Part shown: positions 49,661-62,040 of the stretch, one piece after another
Numbering within the stretch: the first letter of the stretch is position 1
Layout: every line of letters starts with the position of its first letter
Assembly (NCBI GenBank): GCA_033002965.1
Contig: JAURVB010007689.1
Location: forward strand, 1 to 64,000
Source: Piper betle
Lineage: Eukaryota > Streptophyta > Magnoliopsida > Piperales > Piperaceae
Direction: 5' to 3'
DNA length: 64,000 nt
Position numbers and translations under genes: made by a program
Notes under the pieces: generated by a model
The model's input: only the letters and a program-made list of their open reading frames with translations
Told to the model about the DNA's origin: nothing
Databases searched by the model: none

Positions 49661-52600
49661 TCTTTTGCATTGTCAACCCATTATTTGAATGTGAAGCCGG
49701 CTGATTCAAAACATTGTGAGCTCGGTGCCAAGTTCGTTACAGGTTTCCAATGTTTGTTGATTATGTCAATGCTTGAGGAGCGGTCTTCATCTTGGTTGCC
49801 GAAGAAAATTTTGTTCTATTATGTTGCTGGACCCTTTTTGTTAATGATAGAGCTCGTTTTTTCCCCCAAGATAATGATATAACTGTTTTTCTTCAATCAT
49901 GGCAACAATTGCTGGTGTTCCGAATGCTCTGCCTTTGTTGGCGTAATTTATATTGGCAGGTATATATTTCCACCTGTTCAATGATAGTCTAGTGTGGTGA
50001 TCATTTATTGGGAGATGGTTGCTCAGTAATCTCTCCATTTATACGAGTTTATATTATTCATTTACGTGTTAACACAAATGGTTTTATTTGCCTGGTATTG
50101 CCTTCTTCCTTTAGTATATAAGTTACGATCTGTACTGTTTTACCACTTACTAATTTAAACGTTACTGGTTTGTATGTATACTATATAATATCGTGAAACG
50201 AAGACAAACAATAACTAGCTAGCAATAACTCTTCGATTATTGAGCCCCAGTTTAATCTGTTTAGTAAGGGCCATGCCTATTTATGACCTTGTCATGCATC
50301 ATTAGTTGATTTGCTGTGTTATTTTGTCAAAGCCTTTGCGAATTGATCGTTATATCTATATTGTTTTACTCCCAAGTTATATTTGACCCGCAGGCATGCT
50401 CGTCGATAAGGTTTCAAAATCAGCTTGGTTTCTAGTTTGAGACGAGTTATAACTACTTATCGAATTTAGGCGATTTCCTATAATTTGATTTTTTATGGAT
50501 TGGATATTTTGGGATTTTTTTATTCATATGGTAATAATTAGGGTTGTTAAACAAGCGAGCGATCGAATTTCTTGATTTGAATAATTTAAAGTTTGTTCGA
50601 ACTGGACTTGAGATCAAATATATATTATAAGTTGTCTCGAATATTTTTTATATTTTTTGAACTTGATTCGAATTTAAATATTTAACTTGTTTAATTGTGA
50701 GGAATTTGAAATTAGTTCGATTATAAAGTCAAAAATAACTCACTAATTAGGTCGTTTAATTAGTAACCCTAATAACAATAGCAAGCAAGATATTGGGATT
50801 TGATCAAATATAAATTAAATATTTAGATTTGAATCTTTATTTGCATTATAAGAAAATCCTTTTAAAAATGGGTTATGCCTTCTATCCAAAATGACTTTAA
50901 TGGGTGAAGGCTTGTAAACTTCATTTATACAAAACACTAAACATCTCAAAATGTGATGCAAGACTGTTTAAACACGCTTTTGCTAAGTATTAGGCTTCGC
51001 AGGTAGAAGAATGCAACCTGTAGCGTTAAACCAAGTTTATCTAAAAATCTTAAAATAATTTAAATGGAAATATTTAATAACCCGAGCTACATGACAATTT
51101 GAGTATGTACCCCACCACGTGGGTTTGTCCGTCTTTTAGAAATTTACGATTTAACGATGGAAGTGGAAGCATATACTATTTACAATCCAACTGGGTTTCA
51201 TCATAGTTCTACAATTTAACAGTACTTTTCAATTCAAAGTCACAAATACCTTGAATTGAGTGAGAAATTGATAAATTATAGGTTGATTTAGATAGAGCAC
51301 GGCTCATTTAGGCCGTTTAATTACAAAACTGGTCTAGATCTTTTTATTTTTTTGTTTTTCTTAAAAAATAGCTTGCACATTTTGTGGTCGGCATCCAAAG
51401 TGGCTAAATTGATAGATCTTTTGAGTTGGAGGAGGGCGATCCAATATATTAGTTTTTGACTAAATCTTACTATAAGTAGTAGTGCCTTGTTAAATTTGGC
51501 CAATTTTCATATAGAATGGCCCAAGGTAACTAAAAAATCTACTTATTTAACTGCCAACTGTGGGAACAGGCAACCATTTTAATGTTTATTTTCTATTAAT
51601 TGGAAAGATCAGAACTGTCTTTGTAATCGGGATAACTCACACAGCCTTGTTCCACCCAAATTCAAATATATCTTATGCGCGTTTATTTTATTTGATTTTA
51701 ATTTTGAATTTTAATATTTTTTAATAAAAAATAAAATAAACCCACTCAAGCCGTTTAGTTAGGACGAAAGAAATAGAAAATCGCGCAATCTATATATGAT
51801 AATTGACATTAAAATCACTAATCTTTAACTAAAAAGTTATGAGATACTATAAGGGTTTTCTTGGTCGGTACCCTTTAAAAATTTAATCATAATAAAATTT
51901 CTTATAAAAATTTAAAACTAGGTAAAATTATTTTACAAAGATGTAAAAGATTTCCCTTATCGTATTTACCATGACTAATTTTGTGAATTAAAACTAAAAA
52001 ATTACACACATTTTACTTTTTCATACTTCTATATCCTTTTAAATATATTAATTAATAATAATTATGTAAAAAATTAAGGCATTACCATACATAGTTAATA
52101 TGAACTACACATTTAATTTGAAAATTTTTAGTGGATCTTACAAAATAAGATTTGCATATATGAAAGGTAGTCGAGTACATAAATAAGAAGTTGATAAAAT
52201 TTTATCTTTTTTTCATATTTATTTGTTTTACTTTTAGATTTTTAAAAATACGTTAGTCAATAAATATTTAAAAATTAAATTTTATGACAATTAATTTGAT
52301 AATTAAGATAAAATAGTTAAAAGTATAATATTAAGTAAAAAATTATAATTATTTTTATTATTATTTTTTTATTTATCTATGTAAATTTCGAAAAGTGAGA
52401 CGTATTATTTACTCTATATAAAAGGTATAATTTATATAAATTATATAAGCTACTGCAGTCTTGTATAAAAGATTTTGAGGATGTATAAAAATAGTAAAAT
52501 TTTGCAGTAAGAACGAGTAAACAAAAATTTCTCATCCTTAGTTACTTTAAAGGCAATTCATAAGTAAAAGAGTATTAGAAATAATTGATTTTCCATATAT

Positions 52601-52667
52601 TCGTTAATTAAGCAACGAGAGGATTTTTTATTTTTGTACTCGTACGTGTTCCGAGTTTGGGGACCCG
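49661..52667. other. Intergenic between RRP5 and the CPSF-A-like gene
   Basis: The left part is RRP5 3' flank; the rest is strongly AT-rich. The only element I can name is the hAT-like MITE at 50539-50771. No gene seen. Confidence 0.5.
50539..50771. mobile_element. hAT-like MITE
   Basis: A 233-bp AT-rich element with inverted ends TAGGGTTG..TTAAAC and, on the minus strand, TAGGGTTACTAATTAAAC. The flanks GTAATAAT (50531-50538) and ATAACAAT (50772-50779) match at six of eight positions, both differences being transitions, as expected of an old 8-bp target duplication. Inside are scattered TTCGAA/TCGAAT words. No coding capacity. Confidence 0.55.
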
Positions 52668-52688
52668 TATAATAGACCGTCACGTCAT
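52668..52688 (+). promoter_or_regulatory. Candidate core promoter of the CPSF-A-like gene
   Basis: TATAATA at 52668-52674 is followed by GTCACGTCAT (52679-52688), an ACGT-core motif of the kind bound by bZIP factors. The start codon is 135-155 bases downstream. The motif after a TATA-like box is not a usual order, so one of the two may be chance. Confidence 0.3.
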
Positions 52689-52822
52689 TTGAGTGTCATT
52701 TTGGGCGCGTTAAAGAACGCGTGGCAAATAAACTGGGCATCGTAGTGACTCCGTCGTTCTCGCCGTCGCCGGCGCTGGCGACGCTGCCGAAAACCTGGCC
52801 TCCGACCTGTGATCCCAATCCC

Positions 52823-55800
52823 ATGGCGGTCCCGTCCGATCCCGCCCGCAAGGAGGGCGTCCATTACCTAGCCAAGCGCGTCTTCCCCGGCACCGTCGTC
52901 CTGCACGCCGTCCACGGCCGCTTCCGATCCATTTCTTCTTCCGACGTCGTCTTCGGAAAGGTGAATTTGAAATCGATGCCTTCGTACTTGCTTTGATTTC
53001 TTAAGAGTTCGAATCTCACGTCTGCGTCCGGGTTTTCGGGACGAGGGTGTAGGTTTTGCGCCATGCTTCGGGCTTTACCTGTTTGAGGATGAGTACAATC
53101 GGTTTAGGGATGTTGATGTTCCTTTTTTATTTCTTCCCAGGAATCTGCGATTGAGCTAGTGGTGATCGACGAGGATGGATGGGTCCGATCAATTTGCGAG
53201 CAACCTGTTTTTGGAATAATCAAAGATCTGAAAGCATTAAATTGGAGCGAGAAGGTGATGTTCTGTAATTCGATACTTAACCTTAAAATTCCTTGAATGT
53301 ATAAAGAAGTTGCAAGTGGTGCTTGTGGCAATCATGAAAGTTGAATTCTAAGAACAAGGTAAATCATTGCGAACATACTGATGTTGGCCGTAATCATACG
53401 GAGGAGAATCATGATTCCACCATTTTGACTATTAATAAAGAAATGGCAAGTCGCATATACAACAATCAAAGTTGTAATCGGCTCTTGATATTGGATTATT
53501 AATTGAATTTAGTTGAGCTTATGTTGCATTTTAGCTCAAACTGGTTTGAGCTCGATTTATGATGGTTATTGTTTGCTACTTCAGATGTTGAGAAAAGACC
53601 TTTTGGTGGTGCTTTCGGATTCTGGGAAGCTCTCATTGCTTACCTTTTGCTCCGAAATGCACAGGTTATTGAGGTTTTCATTCTCTGTTTTTTTTTTTTT
53701 TAGTCTCACAAGACTCTTCTAATTTTTTAAATGGGTTATTGAGTGTAGATTTTTTCCAATTTCACAAATTCATTTATCAGAGCCTGGAAACTCTAGGCAC
53801 AAATTAGGAAGAATGCTGGCAGTTGATTCTAGGTAAGTTGAAGTTGCAAAGTTCTTAAAGATTGTTGTACATCTTAGCTACTCACTTAGGTTTAATTTTT
53901 AATCCTTCTTTTTGTGTGCACCAGTGGTTTTGTAGCTGTGAGCGCTTATGAAAAACAGATTGCCGTGGTTTCTATATCAATGTCTTCTAGCTGCAGTAGT
54001 TGCGTTGAAACGGTTGGCTTTCCACTTTAATGTGATTAGTGTCAATCACTGACCTGCTAATTATTTACTTTTTCTGATAGGTTATAGTACATATTTCTGA
54101 TTTTGAGCACCTTTCAATGTGTCATCATTCAGGAAATATTCTACTATTCAGAAATTGAGGATGATGCCGATGATTTGACGGACTTGCAGAGACTTAGGAT
54201 TGCAGGAACGATATGGAGTGTATGCTTTATTTCAAATGATGCTTATAAAACAAGTAAAGACAGCTGTTGTCCTCTTATTGCCATGGTCTTGAACAGGTAA
54301 TTTGTGGACAAATTTTGGTGTGGGATGAGTATATCACATATATTTGCCATTTTGGGTGAACCTTTATGAGAGTTTAAGCAAATAACACTTGTTAAATTGA
54401 TTTGTTGAGCTTAGTGCTTTGGTTTTAGTGCTACCATTTTAGCTTCTACTGAGTTATTCTGCTGTATCATTCTCAGCAACTACTAACGATGCATCTTATT
54501 ATTATGGTTAACATTTAAATATATTCTGCTTTCGAAACATTTTATCTCCTGTGTCTAACCTGACACCCCACTGCTTTGTATGCAATCTGGCCAGCTAAAC
54601 ATTGTAGCTCTTATAACACATTTTCTTTTTGTAGACGGGATGCTCTTACAAATGAGCTGTTACTGTTGAGGTGTGATCCAAGGGACCACACTATTCATGC
54701 AATATCTCAGTTTATCGAGATGGGATCTCTTGCTTTGGATGTGAGCGAGGTTCCTCGGCTTCCCGGTTTTGCATTACTGTTTCGGTTAGGAGATATTCTT
54801 ATGATGGATCTTCGAGATCCCTTCAACCCAAACTGTATTTGTAGGATAAACTTACCTGCTCCGAGTCTAATAGAAGATTCAATGTATGGTGAAGATGCGT
54901 ATAAAGGTAATGATATTGATGATGATCGAAGTTTTAGTGTAGCTGCATCTGCTTTGTTACAATTGAGTAGTCATCAAGAAATGAATAGGATGGATGATCC
55001 GATGTGTATTGAGCAAGAAAGTGAAAAGTCTACGACAAACACAAGAAAGATCTATTCTTGGAGCTGGGTGATGACTTCTGCTACAGATTCAAGGTTGATT
55101 TTTTGCTTGAATACTGGTGATTTTTTCTTACTTGACATTTTGTTTGATGTTGTTGATGGCCTTGATGGAATGCACATGAATCTCTCCGATTGTTTGTATA
55201 GGGGCTTGCCCTATAAAGTTCTTTTGTGTATTAAAGGTGGATATATTGCAGCATTACCTGACGTGGGGGATGGCTTGGTTCTAAAATTGGAGAATGAAAG
55301 TATTACGTGTAAAAGTCCTATTCAAAACATTGCCCCTATTTTTGACTTCTCAATCGTAGACAAGCATGATGAAAAACAAGATCAGATGTTCGCTTGTTGT
55401 GGAATAAATCCAGAGGGGTCACTAAGGGTTGTTCGAAGTGGCATAAGTGTTGAAAGGCTTGTGAAGACTGAACCTATCTATCAGGGTATAACTGGAACCT
55501 GGAGCTTGAAAATGAAAGTATTAGACTCTTGTCACTCATTTTTGGTGGTATCTTTTGTTGGGGAGACAAGGGTTTTGAAAGTAGGATTCAGTTTCAGTGA
55601 TGTCACTGATTCTGTTGGATTCAAGCATGATGTTTGTACTCTAGTTTGTGGCCTAGCTGCTGATGGTGTTCTTGTCCAAATCCACCAAAATGCGGTTGGA
55701 CTTTGTTTACCTACAACAGCGGCCCATCCTGAAGGTGTTCCATTATCTTCTCCCATCACTACATCATGGATGCCAGAAAATGCTACTATTAGTTTGGGTT

Positions 55801-58800
55801 CCATTTCAAGTCATTCTGTTATTGTGGCTACTTCGAATCCCACAATATTGTTTGTTCTTGGCATTCGATCTCTTTCGTCATATAATTATCAAATTTTTGA
55901 GATGCAACGTGTGAAGCTTCATTACGAGTTGTCTTGCATAAGCATACCTTGGGAGGGACCTGATCATTTGAAGCTGAGATCAAAATCTGATTTGGTTTGT
56001 AGGAACAACCAAGTTGCGTATCCTTGTGGGATTGAGATTACTAAGATCTTCGCAATTGGTACACATAAACCATCAGTAGAGATTCTATCCTTAGTGCCAG
56101 GAGAAGGATGCAAAGTTATTGCCATCGGAACTATGTCATTAACCGATGCCCTTGGAACTGTAATTAGTGGCTGTGTGCCTCAAGATGTCAGACTTCTGTG
56201 TGCTGGCCGTTTATATGTGCTTGTAGGACTGAGAAATGGAATGTTGCTCCGTTTTGAATGGCCAGCTGAGTTCTTCCCTGTTGACTTGGATACACCTGAG
56301 GCAGCTCTCTCTTGCGTAAGAAACACAGATTCTTCTCATTCAAAGATCACATGTCCTGCCTTCCCTGGGCAAAAAAATTACCGTCCGTCTACTGTTGGTA
56401 TAGCTGGAAATGCTAATCCTATTCATCTACAGCTGATTGCAAGTCGAAGAATAGGAATTACTCCCGTCTTTTTGGTGCCTTTTCAGGATTCTGTTACTGC
56501 AGATATAATTGTTCTTAGTGATCGACCGTGGTTACTGCAAACAGCAAGGCACAGCCTTTCATATACTTCTATTTCCTTTCAACCTTCAAGTCATGTAACC
56601 CCCATATGTTCTGATGCTTGTCCTAGTGGGATTCTCTTTGTGTCGGAGAATTGTCTGCATCTGGTAAATGTTTTAATAATTCTGTCATAATCTATGTTGA
56701 ATATTGTTTGAATGCATTTATTTTGTGGTTTTTGCTTCAGCTAGATTTGAACCTTTTTGAGTTTTATCTGAATGCCATCGTCCTTGTTGTATTGAAGCTT
56801 ATAAGAACAAGCAATCTTAAAATGTTTAATTATGAATTTGTTTTAAACGATTTGATTTTGTTGAATGAAGGTGTAGTTTGTATGTCAAGAGTTTGTTGCA
56901 GTTATTTACTAATGCTTCCCCATTGGGCTGATATAACAATGGGTGTGCACTGCTGTTATTTTTATAAAATTAGAAATCCTACTTGAGCAACGCTTTTTAC
57001 TTGCTCTCTTTCTCAGAATAAACATGGATTTTGCTATAGTCCAATTCCATGTGAGTTGTATATTTGTATTTTTCAATTTAACTTGTTTAATTGTTTGTTT
57101 GTTTATGATCATGACTGGTCTTGTTATTGTTATATATTGGCAACCACAATTGTTCATAAATATGTATTGTTTAACTATTGTATTTGTAGGTTGAGATGGC
57201 TCAATGTAAAAGGCTAAATGTGCAGAAAATTTTTCTTGGAGGCACTCCCAGGAAAATTATTTATTGCAAAGAGAGCAGATTGTTGTTAGTAATGCGGACC
57301 AGATTGAATGATGATGGTAGTTCAGATATTTGTTGTGTTGACCCTATCAAAGGCTCGTTTCGATCTTTGCACAAATTCAATGATCGGGATGTGCCAAAGT
57401 GTATGCAACTAGTGAGCGTTGGACATGCTCAATTATTGGTGGTAGGAACTGGCAAATCTGGTCAACGAGCTATTATGTCTAGTGGAGAAGCTGAAAGGTT
57501 TGTATAAACTTTATTTTATAAAGATAAAAATATCATTTGATCTTAGCAATTCTATTTCTCTAAATTGTTTTTTTGTTTGTGTGCAGTTCTAGGGGGCACA
57601 TACTTGTATTTTCACTAGAGCATATGCAGATTCCTGATCATAGTTCTCTGGTTTTTGGCTCAAAGCCTAGTTCATCTTCATCATTCCAAGAAATTGTTGG
57701 TTATGCTTCGGAACAACTGTCTACAAGTGGTCATTGTAGCAATCCAGATGATAGCAACTCGGAAATTAATAATCTAGACTCATGGAACCTAAAACTGATT
57801 CATGATAGTCTGTTGCCAGGGGCAGTACTTTCTATTTGCAAATATCTTGAAGATTCTTTTCTTGCTTCTGCTGGCAATATTGTAAGATAATGAACTCTAC
57901 TTGTTTATTACTTGCATTTCAAGACTATGTTTATGTTTGTATGCATAATACTTCTAATTAGGACTTTCTGCAAATGTTAAACAGCTGTATGTATTTGGAT
58001 TCGCAAATGAAAATCCTCAGCGTCTTAGAAAGTTGTCTACAGCTCGGACGCGCTTCACGATAACTTCTTTGACCACTTTTTACACTCAAATTGCTGTTGG
58101 GGATTGTCGTGATGGAGTACTTCTCTACTCCTATCATGAGGTACATATACTTCTATCTGTTTATTTGTGTTTGCTAGCAAGTAGTAGTTCCTATTGAAAA
58201 AAAATTTCTCCTAATACTATATGGTGATTTTGTTCCCCATTTATTAGGATCTCAAAAAACTAGAGCTATGCTATGCTGATCCAATGCATCGGTCAGTTGC
58301 TGACTGTGCTTTGGTGGACATGGACACTGCCGTGGTCTCCGACTGTGAAGGGGTTGTAGCAGTGCTTTTGAAGACCAGTCAAATGGAAGGTGGTTGAACA
58401 TCTTAATACCATGCAGTGCATTGTCAAAAACAACTCTTTTCTTCTTAGGCTATGTTTGGTTAGCAATGAAAGAAATGGAAAATCTAAGAAATCTATAAGT
58501 AGTAGTAATTGATGGCGGAAGCAAGGATCTTCCATGAAAAAGCTATTTGTTTATAGAGTATTTGATGGTATGATGAAATCATGAAGTAAGACTTCTACCA
58601 CGGACCCCCCTTGGAAATTTTATTGCTGCAAAATTTCTTACAAAAAACGCTAGAAAAAGGAGGAAAATTTTTCATGAGGGGATTTTTGCATGATAACTAA
58701 CTCAGATTTACATCATAACTAACTCTTTATAAATAATTACCCTAAATGTCATTCTTTCATTTATAATATATTTGTCAGTTGCTCCAATAAAGCTATTTAT

Positions 58801-60573
58801 TATCCCTTACTGCAAGAATGTTTTTGACGATCCACTTCCTACATTTGTGGTCCAGAGAGTGAAAGCCCAGAACGAAACTTGATGCTTAGTTGCTCCTATT
58901 ATATGGGAGAGACTGTTATGAGCATCAGAAAGGTTTGTTTTATTGCTGCTCTTAGTAACTTCTATGATATAATTTTTATTTTAAAGGCGCATCTGATTAT
59001 ATTCAAAGAGATTGTTGGCTACATCAAAACTGTGGGCATGATTTAGTGAAACTTATTCCTTTTCTTTTTCTTTTTTTCTTTCGTTTAGGTGGGGTGGGAA
59101 GGGGGTAGGGGAGGTCCATAGAAGAATTTAATGTTTAAATGAGAAAACATAATATGGGATGTGGCTCTTACCACTTGACCAAGATGGTGAAGGCCAGGCT
59201 GGCAAGGGAAACGAGAAATGAATGAGCTTATTCATAGGATTACTTATTATCGTAGGCACCCAAGAAGAGTATTATAGGTAGTTAGCCATTTAACCTTCTC
59301 TTCAGGTAATTTAAGAGAACAGAGAAAATGAGTATCAGTCTAGTTTTAGATTGTTATTGATCACTTTTGTGGCTAGTAACATTCTAGTTTATAATTTCGG
59401 AATCCAAGGCCGCCAAGACTTATATTAAATTTCAAAGCAACTAATCTGTTAGAACTTGCCACCAACCACACTTCAGCTGAGATTTGGTGCACATGATGAG
59501 GGCCGATTTTTTAGCCCGGACCCTTGTGATTTTAGGTATTACAATGTGTAGTAGGTTCTCAATTATCAATCTGCTTTTCAAACAAATAATGAGTGATACA
59601 GTTTGTTGTTCTTGGTGTTCTTTGGACTGATCAAAGTTTGTGGTTCTAGGGATCCTTTTCGTACAAGCTGCCTATGGATGACCCCTTCAAAAGCAGCAAA
59701 GCAGCTGAATCAATTCTTGAATCTGTAAAAAACAGTGTTGTTGCAACTACATTGTCGGGAAGTGTGTATGTCTTTATTCCAATTTCAAGGTTGTCTTCTA
59801 AAACTTCAAATCTCTACAGTTTTATTTTTTCTTTTCAAATTAGTTTTCGAACCAACAGAGTGTTGTTTTTGATTTTGCCACAAAAACATCCTTGATTTGG
59901 TCTATAAAATAGACCTACTAAGTCGAGTCTTACGTCTACAATTTGACAGTGAAGAGCATGACCTCTTGGTAGCTGTTCAAGATAAGCTCGCTGCTTATTC
60001 TTTGACAGCACCTGTTCTTGGAAATGACCACAGCGAGTTTCGCAGGCGTGGATCTTTGGTATGTAAAATATTCGAATTATTATTTCATATTAAGTTTTTG
60101 GTGTTCAGAATTACCATCAAAAGCTTACGTGAAGACCAATATCATTTCAAATGAATATGTTTTAATTATACTGTAGGGGTAAAGATATCATGAAATTTGT
60201 CATGGCTCAGTTTAGGAAAGACCAACCCTGCTTGTATGTAGGCACATTTAATCACTATACTTATTATCAATTAAGCAGCGCCTTTCTTAGAACTTAAGAA
60301 AATTAAGATGAATGATTCATTGAAGTTGCTTTTTGAACAAACATTTCATGAAGAGGGTAGAAGTTTTATTGCTCCTTGTGTATTCATCAGAAAGGAGTCC
60401 CCAGAATGCTAGATGGAGACATGCTAATCCAGTTTTTGGAATTGACTAGTGCACAACAAGCAACTGTACTTGGAGCTGATACTTCTACCCCGGGAAGTTC
60501 CTTGACGCTTTTACCAACACCTGTCAGTAGTGTTGTTCGCTTGCTTGAATGCATACACTATACACTTGGCTAG
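52823..60573 (+). CDS. CPSF-A/MMS1_N-family beta-propeller protein (At3g11960-like)
   Basis: I traced 15 in-frame exons giving 1368 residues, close to the 1379 I recall for Arabidopsis At3g11960. Exons: 52823-52960, 53141-53254, 53585-53664, 53749-53832, 53925-54012, 54133-54296, 54635-56663, 57190-57497, 57587-57881, 57985-58140, 58248-58389, 58856-58932, 59650-59789, 59950-60058, 60391-60573. The N-terminal MMS1_N part (VHYLAKRVFPGTVVLHAVHG, LLVVLSDSGKLSLL, GTIWSVCFISND) and mid propeller (ACCGINPEGSLRVVRSGI, YQGITGTW, GLRNGMLLRFEWP) match the family. The CPSF_A domain is at the C-terminus (TARTRFTITSL.., APVLGNDHSEFR). Relatives (CPSF160, SF3b130, DDB1) are protein-scaffold propellers; the role of this branch is not established. 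The ATG at 52823 is the first in-frame one; upstream frame lacks ATG. Confidence 0.93.
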
Positions 60574-62040
60574 CCAATGGACTGCCAAGGCGCCAACAAG
60601 TGCAGGTTGAGAGCGCTTTATTGTCACTTGGTGTCTAGTCAATCTCTGCCCGCCAATAACGGCCGGTTGTAGATATTGAGTTTTGATGACAATGATCTTG
60701 TCTTTTGACCATTCGACCTTGCCGGTTTGAAGCGATTTATTCACGGAGGCCAAATTTACCGCACGAAAGAGTTTCCGAATCATCCAAATGAAAGTGCTTT
60801 CCCAGTAGTCAGGAGTAACGCATATGTTGATGTTGTACATGATACCTGTCTTGTACTATTGTAGCTTTTTATTTATCATAATAGAGAAAATTCGGTATAG
60901 GAGGTACCTGAATTCATTATTTGGGTATGGAAGTGACAAATTTAAGTTTTTGGGTATGTGAGTCAGAGTTACAGTAAATTTTAAAATGGCAGAAGGGCTC
61001 ATCTGGATCAGTTTATTTATTTTTTGTTTTTGAAATTGGATTGGTTATGTTTATATAACTCTCTAGCAAACTCACTGGCAACGGCCAATGGTACCTTCTT
61101 CGGTGATGAGGCTAGGCTCGATCAATAGGAGGCGCGGTGGGGGTGATGGGAGTGGTGTCGATCGAGGCACGGCGGGGGTGATCGGAGTGGTGTTTCAGGG
61201 TTAGATGGTGGCGGCCTGCCCGAGTAACAGGGTAAAGTTCCAAATTACCGGTGGGAAGAAATGTTATCACCGATGATGTTTGTAGGGAACCCGAAGATTG
61301 CAGAGGTATGAATTAAATTGGAGGAAAAGTGGAAGAGCTTCATGTGCTATTACAGTGGCCCCGATGGTGTCAATAACCGGAATATTGAAAAAAAAATAGT
61401 AGAAGTTGCCAAAAATCCGGCGACTTTTGGTTGTCATTGTGATTCGCAGGAGCGGGAGGAAAGGGAAGGATAAAAATGGAGGTGGTTGGGTGGGGGATAT
61501 TGGTTGTAAGGTGGGCGTGGGGATCTGTGTTAGTTTGGTTTTATTGTTTTTTATTTGAGAGGATAATAGAGGGGCTATATTGTTTATTTGCGTTAATTGA
61601 CTTTTTTTAAGCAATTTTTTGAGTAAACTTATTTTTCTATTAATTTATTTTTTCAGTCAATTTATTTTTGATTGATTTTTTTAATCAACTTATTTTTTGC
61701 AATTAACTTATTTTATAAACTTATTTTATAATTATCTTTTTTTATTAATTTATTTTTAAAAAATATTAATACACGTATTATGACAGATATTATGAAAAAT
61801 AAATTGATTAAATTTAATTAATTCATTTACATTTGCAATTGATAAAAAATAAACTAATTAAAAATAAGTTGATAAAATATAGGTCATGTCATTAATCATA
61901 TTTTGACTACACAAATACATTTTTGTGAGTATATTTCTATAAATGTTCGTTTGTACATATTTATGAGACAAATATTTATATTTATTCGAAAAATATTTAT
62001 ATTTATCCGATCACGTATATAATTGTTAAAATTTAAACTT
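60574..62040. other. Downstream flank, no gene seen
   Basis: Positions 60574-60900 probably hold the 3' untranslated region. Positions 61070-61560 include G-rich patches with no clear frame. Positions 61600-61900 are AT-rich with CAACTTATTTTT-like words repeated, and their complements on the right side, so perhaps a small inverted-repeat element without clear ends. Confidence 0.4.

Noticed and set aside
52721..52822. Extended N-terminus of the CPSF-A-like protein
   Set aside because: It would need a GTG start; the ATG at 52823 matches the family start.
54082..54132. Earlier acceptor for exon 6 of the CPSF-A-like gene
   Set aside because: It opens a short frame that does not join to EIFYYSEIEDDADD; the acceptor at 54132 does.
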